Both the position numbers and the translations under genes were made by a program. 64,000 nucleotides of DNA from Clostridiales bacterium (lineage in GTDB: Bacteria; Bacillota; Clostridia; Christensenellales; Borkfalkiaceae), in the NCBI GenBank assembly GCA_015055965.1, contig SVHG01000005.1, forward strand, positions 1-64,000. The letters run 5' to 3'. Under the pieces are notes generated by a model. That model did not search any database. It was not told the DNA's origin and saw nothing but the letters and a program-made list of their open reading frames with translations. Numbering within the stretch: the stretch's first letter is position 1; each line of letters starts with the position of its first letter. Shown here piece by piece: positions 19,072 to 26,630 of this stretch.

Positions 19072-19183
19072 TTTACACCTCTAAATGCATTAATAAAAAG
19101 ATAAAAAGGCGGTTAACTGTAAACAATTAGTTTTGCCTGCTTTTTGCTCTTTTTTATCTAATTGCGTTCTTTTATTAACATAT

Positions 19184-19212
19184 ATTATATAACAAATCTT
19201 TAATTATTTCAA
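19184..19212 (-). promoter_or_regulatory. promoter of ychF
   Basis: Minus-strand -35 TTGAAA (19207-19212) and -10 TATAAT (19184-19189) with a 17-bp spacer. Confidence 0.65.
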
Positions 19213-19219
19213 TAAATTG

Positions 19220-19248
19220 TTGCCAAATATTAAGAAATATGTTAAAAT
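19220..19248 (+). promoter_or_regulatory. promoter of argS
   Basis: -35 TTGCCA (19220-19225) and -10 TAAAAT (19243-19248) with a 17-bp spacer. It is divergent from the ychF promoter. Confidence 0.6.
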
Positions 19249-19290
19249 ATTTAACCGTAAAACAAAACCTTAATAAATCGGAGTATTTTA

Positions 19291-20982
19291 ATGGACTACA
19301 AACAGTATATTGCCGAAAAATTACAAATAGAAGGGGTTAGCGCGGAAGAAATTGCTTCCTTTATAACCGCAACACCCTCACAAGATATGGGCGACTACGC
19401 ACTACCCTGCTTCCGCTTTGCAAAAGCGCTTAGAAAAGCCCCCGTTATAATAGCGCAAGAGCTTGCTTCTTCCTTTGCAACGGACGATACCATTACGGAG
19501 GTAAAGGCAGTTAACGGCTATCTTAACTTTACCGTTAACCGCGCGGGATTTACCCTTAAAACCATTCAAACCGTTCTAAACGAAGGGGAAAAATACGGCT
19601 CTTCTACCGCAGGCGAAGGCAAAACCGTTTGTATTGACTATTCTTCAATCAATATTGCAAAGCCCTTCCATATAGGTCACTTAAGTACCACCGTTTTAGG
19701 TAGCTCTCTTTATAAGATTTTTAATTTCTTAGGCTACAAGGCGGTTGGTATTAACCACTTAGGGGATTACGGCACTCAGTTCGGCAAGCTAATTTACGCA
19801 TACAAGGCGTGGGGGGATAAGCAAACGGTAGAAAGCGAAGGACTTAAGGAATTAACCAGACTTTACGTTAAGTTCCACGAGGAAGCTGAAAGCCACCCCG
19901 AAATGGAGGACGCTGCCCGCGCTTACTTTAAAAACATTGAAGAGGGCGATCCCGAAGCACTTGAGCTATTTAACTGGTTTAAATCTCTTACCCTTGCAGA
20001 AACGGAAAAGATTTACGACCTTTTAAACGTAAAATTCGATTCTTACGCAGGCGAAAGCTTTTACAACGACAAGATGCAACCGGTAATAGACGAGCTTAAG
20101 CAAAAAAATCTTCTTACCGAAAGTGAAGGCGCAATGGTAGTTGACCTTGCCGAATACGATATGCCCCCTTGCATTATTTTACGTTCAGACGGGGCTTCTC
20201 TTTACGCAACGCGTGATTTAGCCGCTGCATTTTACCGCAAGAACACCTACGACTTTGATAAATGCTTATACGTAGTTGCTTACCAACAAAACCTACACTT
20301 TAAGCAAATATTCAAGGTGTTAGAGCTTTTAGGCAAGCCCTGGCACAAGGATATGATTCACGTTGCTTACGGCATGGTTTCTTTAGAAGACGGCTCTATG
20401 AGCACCAGAAAGGGTAAAGTGGTTTGGCTTGAAGACGTTATTGCAAAGTGTATTGAAAAATGCTCTGCAGTTATTAACGAAAAGAACCCCAACCTAGAAA
20501 ACAAAGAAAAAATCGCGCGTGACGTTGGCGTTGGCGCAGTTATATTCGGCGCGCTTTCTAACAACAAAATTAAAGATATCGTTTTCTCTTACGATAGAGT
20601 TTTAAACTTTGACGGCGAAACCGGACCTTACGTTCAGTATACCGCAGCGCGCTGTTCCGGCGTTTTAGCAAAGAGTAATATTGATTTTTCTAGCTTTACC
20701 TTACCTGAAAAGCTAGAAAGCTGTGAATACGACGTTATTGCGCATTTAGCTTCCTTCCCCAGCACCGTTTCCGCTTCTGCTGAAAAGCTAGAGCCTTCAT
20801 TTATTACCCGCTACGCAATAGAGCTTGCAAAGCTTTACAACAAGTTCTATTTTGAATGCAAGATTTTAACTGCGGAAAATGAAGAAACGGTTAAGTTCCG
20901 TTTAGCCTTAACCAAGGCCGTTCGTATTACCTTAGAAAACGCCCTTGCATTGCTTGGTATTTCTACCCCGGAAAGAATGTAG
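19291..20982 (+). CDS. argS: arginyl-tRNA synthetase
   Basis: Class I synthetase charging tRNA-Arg, 563 aa. The N-terminal additional domain covers about 1-105, HIGH is at 127-130 (PFHIGHLSTT), and the KMSKS-equivalent loop is the degenerate MSTRKG at 370-375. The DALR anticodon-binding domain forms the C-terminus (YNKFYFECKIL, then RITLENALALLGI). A weak GGAG precedes the ATG. The transcript probably ends at or near the hairpin containing motif copy 3. Confidence 0.96.
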   Translation: MDYKQYIAEKLQIEGVSAEEIASFITATPSQDMGDYALPCFRFAKALRKAPVIIAQELASSFATDDTITEVKAVNGYLNFTVNRAGFTLKTIQTVLNEGEKYGSSTAGEGKTVCIDYSSINIAKPFHIGHLSTTVLGSSLYKIFNFLGYKAVGINHLGDYGTQFGKLIYAYKAWGDKQTVESEGLKELTRLYVKFHEEAESHPEMEDAARAYFKNIEEGDPEALELFNWFKSLTLAETEKIYDLLNVKFDSYAGESFYNDKMQPVIDELKQKNLLTESEGAMVVDLAEYDMPPCIILRSDGASLYATRDLAAAFYRKNTYDFDKCLYVVAYQQNLHFKQIFKVLELLGKPWHKDMIHVAYGMVSLEDGSMSTRKGKVVWLEDVIAKCIEKCSAVINEKNPNLENKEKIARDVGVGAVIFGALSNNKIKDIVFSYDRVLNFDGETGPYVQYTAARCSGVLAKSNIDFSSFTLPEKLESCEYDVIAHLASFPSTVSASAEKLEPSFITRYAIELAKLYNKFYFECKILTAENEETVKFRLALTKAVRITLENALALLGISTPERM

Positions 20983-21003
20983 TTTGGGGTTAAAAATAGC
21001 GAA

Positions 21004-21028
21004 TAATCGCGTTATAGCCCCACTTTTT
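21004..21028 (+). repeat. 25-bp dispersed motif, copy 3, inside a terminator-like hairpin
   Basis: Core TAATCGCGTTATA (21004-21016), five bases, then ACTTTTT. The surrounding TGGGG (20985-20989) and CCCCA (about 21018-21022) can pair, so this copy may also work as the argS terminator. Confidence 0.8.
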
Positions 21029-21036
21029 AAGTTAAA

Positions 21037-21681
21037 ATGAAAAAAAAGCTTGTAATATTCGATTTAGACGGAACACTTTTAAACACGGCAAAAAGCTTGC
21101 GCTATTGCGTTAACCAAGCGCTAAAAATAAACAACGAAAAGCAAATTACCCTTAAACAAACGATTGCCTACGTTGGTAACGGCGCTAAAAAGCTAATAGA
21201 GCGCGCCTGCAAAAATGAAGAAAAGCAGGAAGCCGTTTTAAAAGATTTTAACCGTATTATGAACGATAATCTAACCCACCTGGTTAAGCCCTACCCCTAT
21301 ATAAAAAGTCTTTTAAAAAAGCTTAAGGCTAAGGGGGTTAAAATAGCGGTATTTTCTAATAAACCGCACTGGGCAACCTCCCTTTTATGTAACTATTTTT
21401 TCACAACGCCCCCACTTGATTACGCTTTAGGGCATAAAGAAAACGCGCCCTTAAAGCCTAACCCTAACGGCGTTTTAGAAATTTTAAGCGCTTTAAATAT
21501 AAAACCTGAAGAATGCGTTTTAATAGGTGACGGCGAAACGGATGCGCAAACTGCAATAAACGCCCACGTTGATTTTATAGGCGCGCTTTGGGGATTTAGA
21601 AGTAAACAAATATTAGAAGAACACGGAGCAAAGCAATTCGCCTTAGCCCCGAGTGAAATATTAAATCTTATTAATTTATAA
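21037..21681 (+). CDS. HAD-superfamily phosphatase, phosphoglycolate phosphatase-like
   Basis: 214-aa haloacid dehalogenase-type hydrolase. Motif I is FDLDGTLLNT (nucleophile Asp9, acid/base Asp11), motif II is FSNKP near 111, and motif IV is IGDGETD near 168. The cap-1 helical region spans about 20-85, as in Gph/PpaX enzymes. The physiological substrate cannot be assigned from sequence. It starts 54 bp after argS and is followed after 9 bp by mscL, so it is probably cotranscribed with mscL. Confidence 0.85.
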   Translation: MKKKLVIFDLDGTLLNTAKSLRYCVNQALKINNEKQITLKQTIAYVGNGAKKLIERACKNEEKQEAVLKDFNRIMNDNLTHLVKPYPYIKSLLKKLKAKGVKIAVFSNKPHWATSLLCNYFFTTPPLDYALGHKENAPLKPNPNGVLEILSALNIKPEECVLIGDGETDAQTAINAHVDFIGALWGFRSKQILEEHGAKQFALAPSEILNLINL

Positions 21682-21690
21682 GGAGAAAAG

Positions 21691-22245
21691 ATGAAAAAAC
21701 TATTTGCTGACTTTAAGAAATTCATTTCTAAAGGCAACGTTTTAGACATGGCTGTCGGTGTAATTATAGGCTCTGCCTTTTCTGCAATCGTAAACAGCTT
21801 AGTTAAAGACGTTATCACTCCCGTTATTTCCATTATTACCGGTGGAACTGACCTAACCGAGCTTAAGGCAATTTTAAGACCTGAGGTTGTAGACGAATTA
21901 GGCGAGGTAGTTACCCCTGCTCTTACCTTAAACTACGGCAACTTCATTCAAGCAATTATCAACTTCTTACTAATTGCAATTTCCGTATTCCTATTCGTTA
22001 AGCTTATTGTCAAAATTCAAAAGACGCTTGACTTTAACGCTAATATGAGAGAAGCAATCCAAAAGAAGCTAGATAACGACGAAGAGCTTAACACTCTTGA
22101 AAATAAGTGGATGCAAAGAATGGCGAAGAAAGATCCCGAAAATCTTCCCAAGAAGACTCCTGCTCCCGCACCTGCTGCACCCGCAGAGCCCAGCTCTACC
22201 GATAAGCTTTTAATGCAAATCTTAGAAGAGTTAAAGAAAGACTAA
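21691..22245 (+). CDS. mscL: large-conductance mechanosensitive channel
   Basis: Osmotic safety valve in the inner membrane. It is 184 aa, longer than the usual 130-150. TM1 contains the gate (NVLDMAVGVIIGSAFSAIVNSLVKDVI), the periplasmic loop is extended (about 50-85), and TM2 is IQAIINFLLIAISVFLFVKLIV. The C-terminus has a helical bundle and a Pro/Ala-rich linker (KKTPAPAPAAPAEP) before a final helix. GGAGA precedes the ATG and a terminator follows. Confidence 0.95.
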   Translation: MKKLFADFKKFISKGNVLDMAVGVIIGSAFSAIVNSLVKDVITPVISIITGGTDLTELKAILRPEVVDELGEVVTPALTLNYGNFIQAIINFLLIAISVFLFVKLIVKIQKTLDFNANMREAIQKKLDNDEELNTLENKWMQRMAKKDPENLPKKTPAPAPAAPAEPSSTDKLLMQILEELKKD

Positions 22246-22250
22246 TATTT

Positions 22251-22281
22251 AAAGAGCCCTTTTCTTTGGGGCTCTTTTTTT
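22251..22281 (+). terminator. intrinsic terminator after mscL
   Basis: AAAGAGCCC (22251-22259) pairs with GGGCTCTTT (22269-22277), followed by a T run. Confidence 0.9.
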
Positions 22282-22293
22282 ATACTTTTTATT

Positions 22294-22318
22294 TAAAAAC
22301 CTAGCTATAAGGCGATTA
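22294..22318 (-). repeat. 25-bp dispersed motif, copy 4
   Basis: Minus-strand core TAATCGCCTTATA (22306-22318); the tail reads GTTTTTA at the expected spacing. Intergenic. Confidence 0.7.
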
Positions 22319-22398
22319 TCGACAGTTTCAGGCTAAAAAACGCCAAGTAAATTTTACCGTTAAAAAAGATATAAAAACGATTATACTTTTAAAAACTT

Positions 22399-22427
22399 TT
22401 GACAAAATTTAAAATTTTATATATAAT
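22399..22427 (+). promoter_or_regulatory. consensus SigA promoter
   Basis: TTGACA (22399-22404), 17-bp spacer, TATAAT (22422-22427), reading into the ferredoxin-MinD-like gene. Confidence 0.8.
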
Positions 22428-22459
22428 TATACGGTAAAACGATTTTTGGAGAAACACAA

Positions 22460-23281
22460 ATGAAAGTAGCCGTTATTGCAACTTCACAAGGAAGGGGAAA
22501 CACCTTTGTTTCCACAAACCTTTCCGCCGTTAGCGGTTGGGCGTATTTAGACCTAAATTCCCCCTGCTACGGCTATGATAAATTAAATACGGAAGAAGGC
22601 GAAAGCAAACAGCTTTTATGGCATAGCAAAAAAACCATTTCTTCATGTAACGATTGTGAAGCCTGCGTTAACGCTTGCGTTAAAAAATGCTTTATTAAAA
22701 GCGAAACGGGCGCTACCCTTTTATGTAAGGGCTGTGCTGAAGGGGAATGTACTCTTTCTTGCGATAAGGACGCGGTAAAATCCAACACCGAAGAGGTTGG
22801 AAGCTTACAGCTTTCTAAAAAGGATAATTTTCAAATTGCAGCGGTAAAGGCTTTTAGTAATTTAGAATGTGAAGCAACCGAATGCGCTATTAATCTTTTA
22901 AAGGACACCAATCTTATTATTGACTGCGCGGATTTTGAAAAAAATCACACCCTAACCGCCCTAAAAAGCTGCGATTACTGCGTTATAGTAACCGAAGGGG
23001 ACGTTATTGATTTTGAGGTTTTTAAGTGCATAATAAGAACGTGCAAGCTAATGGGTAAGCCGTACGGCGTGGTAATAAACAAGCTAACCACCCCCTACGA
23101 TAAGCTGGTTGATTACTGCAACCTGCACTCTACCGATATTTTAGCAAAAATCCCATACAACAAGCGTGACGAAAGGGCTATTTTAGCAGGCGACCTTATT
23201 GCAAAGCAAAAATTCACCTATAAGCAACACTTTAACGGCGCGATTACCGTAATAAAAAAAAAGCTTAAAAAGTCACAGTAA
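22460..23281 (+). CDS. MinD/Mrp-superfamily protein with inserted ferredoxin domain and degenerate P-loop
   Basis: 273 aa, resembling the MinD-superfamily ATPases with an inserted ferredoxin domain. The deviant Walker A position reads TSQGRGNTFVSTNL (residues 8-21). The lysines normally present (GKGGTGKT) are replaced, so ATP hydrolysis is doubtful. The insert has one regular 4Fe-4S set C-x2-C-x2-C-x3-C (63, 66, 69, 73) and a second with an expanded gap C-x2-C-x4-C-x3-C (89, 92, 97, 101). The C-terminal half retains the fold (LIIDCADFEKN, YCVIVTEGDVIDFEVFK, YGVVINKL). Relatives are implicated in Fe-S or metal-cofactor handling; the role here is unknown. It is monocistronic with its own promoter and terminator. 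Confidence 0.75.
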   Translation: MKVAVIATSQGRGNTFVSTNLSAVSGWAYLDLNSPCYGYDKLNTEEGESKQLLWHSKKTISSCNDCEACVNACVKKCFIKSETGATLLCKGCAEGECTLSCDKDAVKSNTEEVGSLQLSKKDNFQIAAVKAFSNLECEATECAINLLKDTNLIIDCADFEKNHTLTALKSCDYCVIVTEGDVIDFEVFKCIIRTCKLMGKPYGVVINKLTTPYDKLVDYCNLHSTDILAKIPYNKRDERAILAGDLIAKQKFTYKQHFNGAITVIKKKLKKSQ

Positions 23282-23286
23282 AAACT

Positions 23287-23319
23287 AAAAGAGCAAGGCA
23301 AATGCTTTGCTCTTTTTTT
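23287..23319 (+). terminator. intrinsic terminator
   Basis: AAAAGAGCAA (23287-23296) pairs with TTGCTCTTTT (23307-23316), then a T run; it follows the ferredoxin-MinD-like gene by a few bases. Confidence 0.9.
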
Positions 23320-23396
23320 ATTCGTAAAGCCCTTACTTTTTTGCTATTTACAAATAAAAATTAGGGCGTTATTCTGCTAAAATTAGCAAAAATTTA

Positions 23397-23446
23397 CCCC
23401 TTGTCTTAAAATTTTTACCTGTTAGCAAAAAAGTATTTACAAATTT
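23397..23446 (+). promoter_or_regulatory. 50-bp operator/promoter block, copy 1 (ABC transporter)
   Basis: Identical at 49 of 50 positions to 25250-25299. It contains CCCCTTG, a stretch TACCTGTTAGCAAAAAAG and the -35 TTTACA (23436-23441). The -10 TAAAAT follows at 23459-23464 after 17 bp. An imperfect TTAGCAAAAATTTACC upstream looks like a further half repeat. It is probably the target of the LytTR regulator encoded at 25345, which has the same block. Confidence 0.75.
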
Positions 23447-23491
23447 AAGTGCAGTATGTAAAATGTTAAAAAGCTTAAGGAGTAGACGAAA

Positions 23492-25210
23492 ATGAAAAAA
23501 GAAAAAATCAACCTACGCCCGTACGTAAAACAATTTTATAAAGGCAACGCGGGCTATTTTTTGCTTGCAATATGCGAAATTTTATTCACAACGATATGTT
23601 CTTTAGCCGTTGCTTGGCTTTTGCAACAGTTACTTGATTTAATAGGCGGAAAAAACGTAAATTACGATTTAATGCAGTTAGCCCTAATAGCTTGCGCAAC
23701 CATTGCCTTGGGTGGTTTAGGTTATTTTATATCATACCATTCCAAGCCAAAATTCATTACCAAAGGTATTTCTCAGTATAAAAACCACCTTTTTAACCGG
23801 TTAACTAAAAAGAATATTTCTTCCTTTTTAACAGAAAACTCATCCGTATACCTATCTGCCCTTACCAACGATATTGCGGTAATAGAACAGGGCTATCTTT
23901 TTAATACCTTTACTATTTTAGAAAACGTACTAGTTTTCACCTGCGCGCTTGGCTTAATGCTTTTATACAACCCCTTACTAACCGCGGTTGCAATAGGCTT
24001 TTCTCTTCTGCCCCTTATAGCAGCCCTATTAACCGGCAACAAAATGGCAACGGAAGAAAAAAGTGCTTCACAAAAGAACGTTGAATACACTTCTACTATA
24101 AAGGACTGTCTTAGCGGTTTTTCAGTTGTAAAATCCTTCAAAGCGGAAGCACAAATGCTTAACTTATTTAAAAGCAATTTAAAGGAGCTTGCAAGCGCAC
24201 AAAGCAAAAAACACAAGTTAAAAATACTAATAGAATCCCTTTGCTCACTTGCCGGCTACGTAGCGCATTTCGGCGTGTTCGTATTTGGCGCATACCTTGC
24301 GCTAAACGATAAGGGAATAACCGCGGGCACTATTATTTTATTCGTTCAGTTAATGAACTACGTGCTAAATCCAATAGGCATTCTTCCCACCGCTATTGCA
24401 GAAAGAATGGCGGCAAAAGCGCTTGTTAAAAAGATAGCTTTAGCGTTAGATACAAACGTTACCGGCGAAAAAAGAACACGGCTAACCGACCTTAACGAAG
24501 GCATAAGATTAAAGGACTTAAGCTTTTGTTATGAAGAGAATAAGAGGGCGCTAAGTAACGTTAACTACACCTTTGAGCTTGGTAAAAAATATGCAATAGT
24601 GGGTGCTTCAGGAAGTGGTAAATCCACACTTTTAAGCCTATTAATGGCATCATATCCTAATTACGAAGGCAATATTTTTTACGATAAAAAGGAGCTTCGC
24701 AATATTGATGCAGACAGCTTATACGAGCTTCAAGGCATAATTCAGCAAAACGTATTCCTGTTTAACACCAGCGTTATAAATAACGTTACGATGTTTAGTG
24801 ATTTTAATAAGGAAGATATAGCTAACGCGCTAGCCCTTTCCGGTTTAACAGACTTTATAAAGGAAAAGGGGGAAGATTACCTTTGCGGTGAGAACGGAAA
24901 CGCGCTTTCCGGCGGGGAAAAACAGCGAATTTCTATTGCAAGAAGCTTGCTAAAAAATTATAGAATACTGCTCGTAGACGAAGCAACCGCCGCTCTTGAT
25001 GCAGAAACGGCATTTCAAATTTCAAGCGCTATTTTAGACCTTAAGGAACAAACCGCCATAGTGGTAACGCACTCCCTTGAAGAAAGCCTATTAAAGCGCT
25101 ACGACCAAATAATTTGCATGAAGAACGGCGAAATTGCAGAAAGCGGAAGCTTTGAAGAGCTTATAGATAAAAAGGGATATTTTTATTCTTTATACACTAT
25201 TTCACAATAA
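23492..25210 (+). CDS. ABC transporter, fused permease and ATPase
   Basis: 572-aa half-transporter of the exporter type. About six transmembrane helices occupy residues 15-290, and the nucleotide-binding domain follows. Walker A GASGSGKST is near 370-378, the Q-loop is in GIIQQNVFLF near 412, the signature LSGGEKQR is near 471, Walker B LLVDEATAALD is near 490 and the switch His is in VVTHSLEE near 527. As a half-transporter it should act as a homodimer. The shared promoter block ties it to the LytTR/LiaF-like pair downstream, which suggests peptide or envelope-stress export; the substrate is unknown. Confidence 0.92.
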   Translation: MKKEKINLRPYVKQFYKGNAGYFLLAICEILFTTICSLAVAWLLQQLLDLIGGKNVNYDLMQLALIACATIALGGLGYFISYHSKPKFITKGISQYKNHLFNRLTKKNISSFLTENSSVYLSALTNDIAVIEQGYLFNTFTILENVLVFTCALGLMLLYNPLLTAVAIGFSLLPLIAALLTGNKMATEEKSASQKNVEYTSTIKDCLSGFSVVKSFKAEAQMLNLFKSNLKELASAQSKKHKLKILIESLCSLAGYVAHFGVFVFGAYLALNDKGITAGTIILFVQLMNYVLNPIGILPTAIAERMAAKALVKKIALALDTNVTGEKRTRLTDLNEGIRLKDLSFCYEENKRALSNVNYTFELGKKYAIVGASGSGKSTLLSLLMASYPNYEGNIFYDKKELRNIDADSLYELQGIIQQNVFLFNTSVINNVTMFSDFNKEDIANALALSGLTDFIKEKGEDYLCGENGNALSGGEKQRISIARSLLKNYRILLVDEATAALDAETAFQISSAILDLKEQTAIVVTHSLEESLLKRYDQIICMKNGEIAESGSFEELIDKKGYFYSLYTISQ

Positions 25211-25249
25211 TTTAAAGGCATTACAGCACGCAAATCAGCAAAAAAATCA

Positions 25250-25299
25250 CCCCTTGGCTTAAAATTTTTACCTGTTAGCAAAAAAGTATTTACAAATTT
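25250..25299 (+). promoter_or_regulatory. 50-bp operator/promoter block, copy 2 (LytTR gene)
   Basis: Near-identical to 23397-23446. -35 TTTACA (25289-25294), 17-bp spacer, -10 TATAAT (25312-25317). Its position upstream of a LytTR DNA-binding protein suggests autoregulation together with coregulation of the ABC exporter. Confidence 0.75.
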
Positions 25300-25344
25300 T
25301 TTATCACGCTGTATAATGAAGGCATAAAAAATTAAGGAGCTTAT

Positions 25345-25800
25345 ATGAAGCTACGCATAGAAATCTCACCCGAAGAAAGCGAAGAGATAGTTATTCGTTG
25401 CCACGAGCGCACGGAAAGCGTTAAAAAGCTGGAATCGGTTATAGAAAACTTAATAAACGCAGATGCCGAATGCGTGCTTTATATTGGCGAAACGGAATAT
25501 TTCGTACCTTATAAAAAAATCCTGTTTTTTGAAGCGTGCGAGGGCAAGATTTACGCCCACACTAAAGACAAAATGATTCAAGCCCGCACTACTCTTGCCA
25601 AGCTAGAAGAGCTTTTACCAAGCTATTTTGTAAGATGCTCTAAATCCTGCATAATAAACGCCTTGCAGGTTGGCGCAATCGCACACAATATAACCGGACC
25701 AAGCAAGGTTTACTTTAACGGGGCGCAAAAAGTAGTATACGCATCCCGTTCCTATTATAAATACTTAAAGGATAAAATTCTTACACTTCGCGGTGTTTAA
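25345..25800 (+). CDS. LytTR-domain transcriptional regulator
   Basis: 151 aa with no receiver domain. The N-terminal ~50 residues are charged, and residues about 55-148 form a LytTR DNA-binding domain (VPYKKILFFEACEGKIYAHT, LPSYFVRCSKSCIINALQV). Such stand-alone LytTR proteins often neighbour small membrane partners that modulate them; here the partner would be the next gene, 36 bp downstream. It is probably autoregulated through the block at 25250-25299. Confidence 0.88.
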   Translation: MKLRIEISPEESEEIVIRCHERTESVKKLESVIENLINADAECVLYIGETEYFVPYKKILFFEACEGKIYAHTKDKMIQARTTLAKLEELLPSYFVRCSKSCIINALQVGAIAHNITGPSKVYFNGAQKVVYASRSYYKYLKDKILTLRGV

Positions 25801-25836
25801 GCAAAATAATTTAACGCATAAATTAAGGAGAAAATT

Positions 25837-26565
25837 ATGAAAAGAAAAAATATTTTATGGGGATTATTTTTAATACTTGCAGCAATACTTTTAATTTTGA
25901 ACACCTTTAACGTTAATTTAGGTATTCCCGATAACCTGCCCGTTTGGAAAATATTGCTTGCCGTAGCGCTACTATTCGTGGTTATTAACGAAGCAATAAA
26001 GAAGAATTTTGAAGCAGTATTTTTTCCAATAGTGTTTATAATTATGTTATTTGAAGGGGAAATTGCTACCCTTTTAAACATTGAAAGTGGGGATTTAACT
26101 TCCGCTTGGACCTTCCTTCTTATTGCATTCCTACTTACGGTTGGTACTTCCCTTTTACTAAAACACGGCAAATTTACCTTTACCGTTAAAAGCAACGACG
26201 GCGAGGAAGTTGTTTTCACCGGCGAAGAAGCAAAAGAAAAATTCCGCGAAATAAAAAATTCCAGAAGCGTTTACTACGTTGACTGTTCTGAGCCTATAAA
26301 TAAAGATATAGAAATAAACATGGGAAGCGCAGAAGTATTTTTTACCAACGCAGAGCTTTACGACGGCAACGGCAAAATATCCGTTGACTGCAATATGGCA
26401 AAGGTTGTTTTTCATATACCTGCCGGTTGGATTGTGGACTGCGATATAGATAACAACCTAGGCAGCTTAAAGATGAACAAGCCCAGCGCTTCCACAGAAA
26501 TATCAAAGCGCATAAAAATAACAGGCGAAAACAACATGGGTAAAATAGAATTTATTCAAGAATAA
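25837..26565 (+). CDS. LiaF-like membrane protein
   Basis: 242 aa. Four hydrophobic segments lie in the first ~110 residues (WGLFLILAAILLILNTF, WKILLAVALLFVVI, FPIVFIIMLF, AWTFLLIAFLLTVGTSLLL). The C-terminal part (about 150-242) is a beta-rich domain with NMGSAEVFFTNAEL and repeated N-x-G/M-G patterns, as in the LiaF C-terminal domain. LiaF proteins inhibit envelope-stress signalling. Pairing with LytTR rather than a LiaSR two-component system suggests a one-component version; this is inference. Transcription ends at the hairpin at 26583-26619. Confidence 0.8.
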   Translation: MKRKNILWGLFLILAAILLILNTFNVNLGIPDNLPVWKILLAVALLFVVINEAIKKNFEAVFFPIVFIIMLFEGEIATLLNIESGDLTSAWTFLLIAFLLTVGTSLLLKHGKFTFTVKSNDGEEVVFTGEEAKEKFREIKNSRSVYYVDCSEPINKDIEINMGSAEVFFTNAELYDGNGKISVDCNMAKVVFHIPAGWIVDCDIDNNLGSLKMNKPSASTEISKRIKITGENNMGKIEFIQE

Positions 26566-26582
26566 TAACGCAAACAACATAC

Positions 26583-26620
26583 AAAAAGTGGGGATAATCG
26601 ACTTATATCCCCACTTTTTT
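26583..26620 (+). terminator. bidirectional terminator built on motif copy 5
   Basis: AAAAAGTGGGGA (26583-26594) pairs perfectly with TCCCCACTTTTT (26608-26619). T runs in both directions serve the LiaF-like gene (+) and the LRR gene ending at 26631 (-). Its loop is the motif core. Confidence 0.9.
26595..26619 (+). repeat. 25-bp dispersed motif, copy 5
   Basis: Core TAATCGACTTATA (26595-26607), TCCCC, ACTTTTT. Here the motif is symmetrised into a full hairpin. Confidence 0.8.
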
Positions 26621-26630
26621 ATTTATTCAA

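Noticed and set aside
23397..25299. Canonical LytTR direct-repeat boxes in the shared 50-bp block
   Set aside because: I could not fit the published LytTR consensus convincingly; only the shared-operator claim is made.
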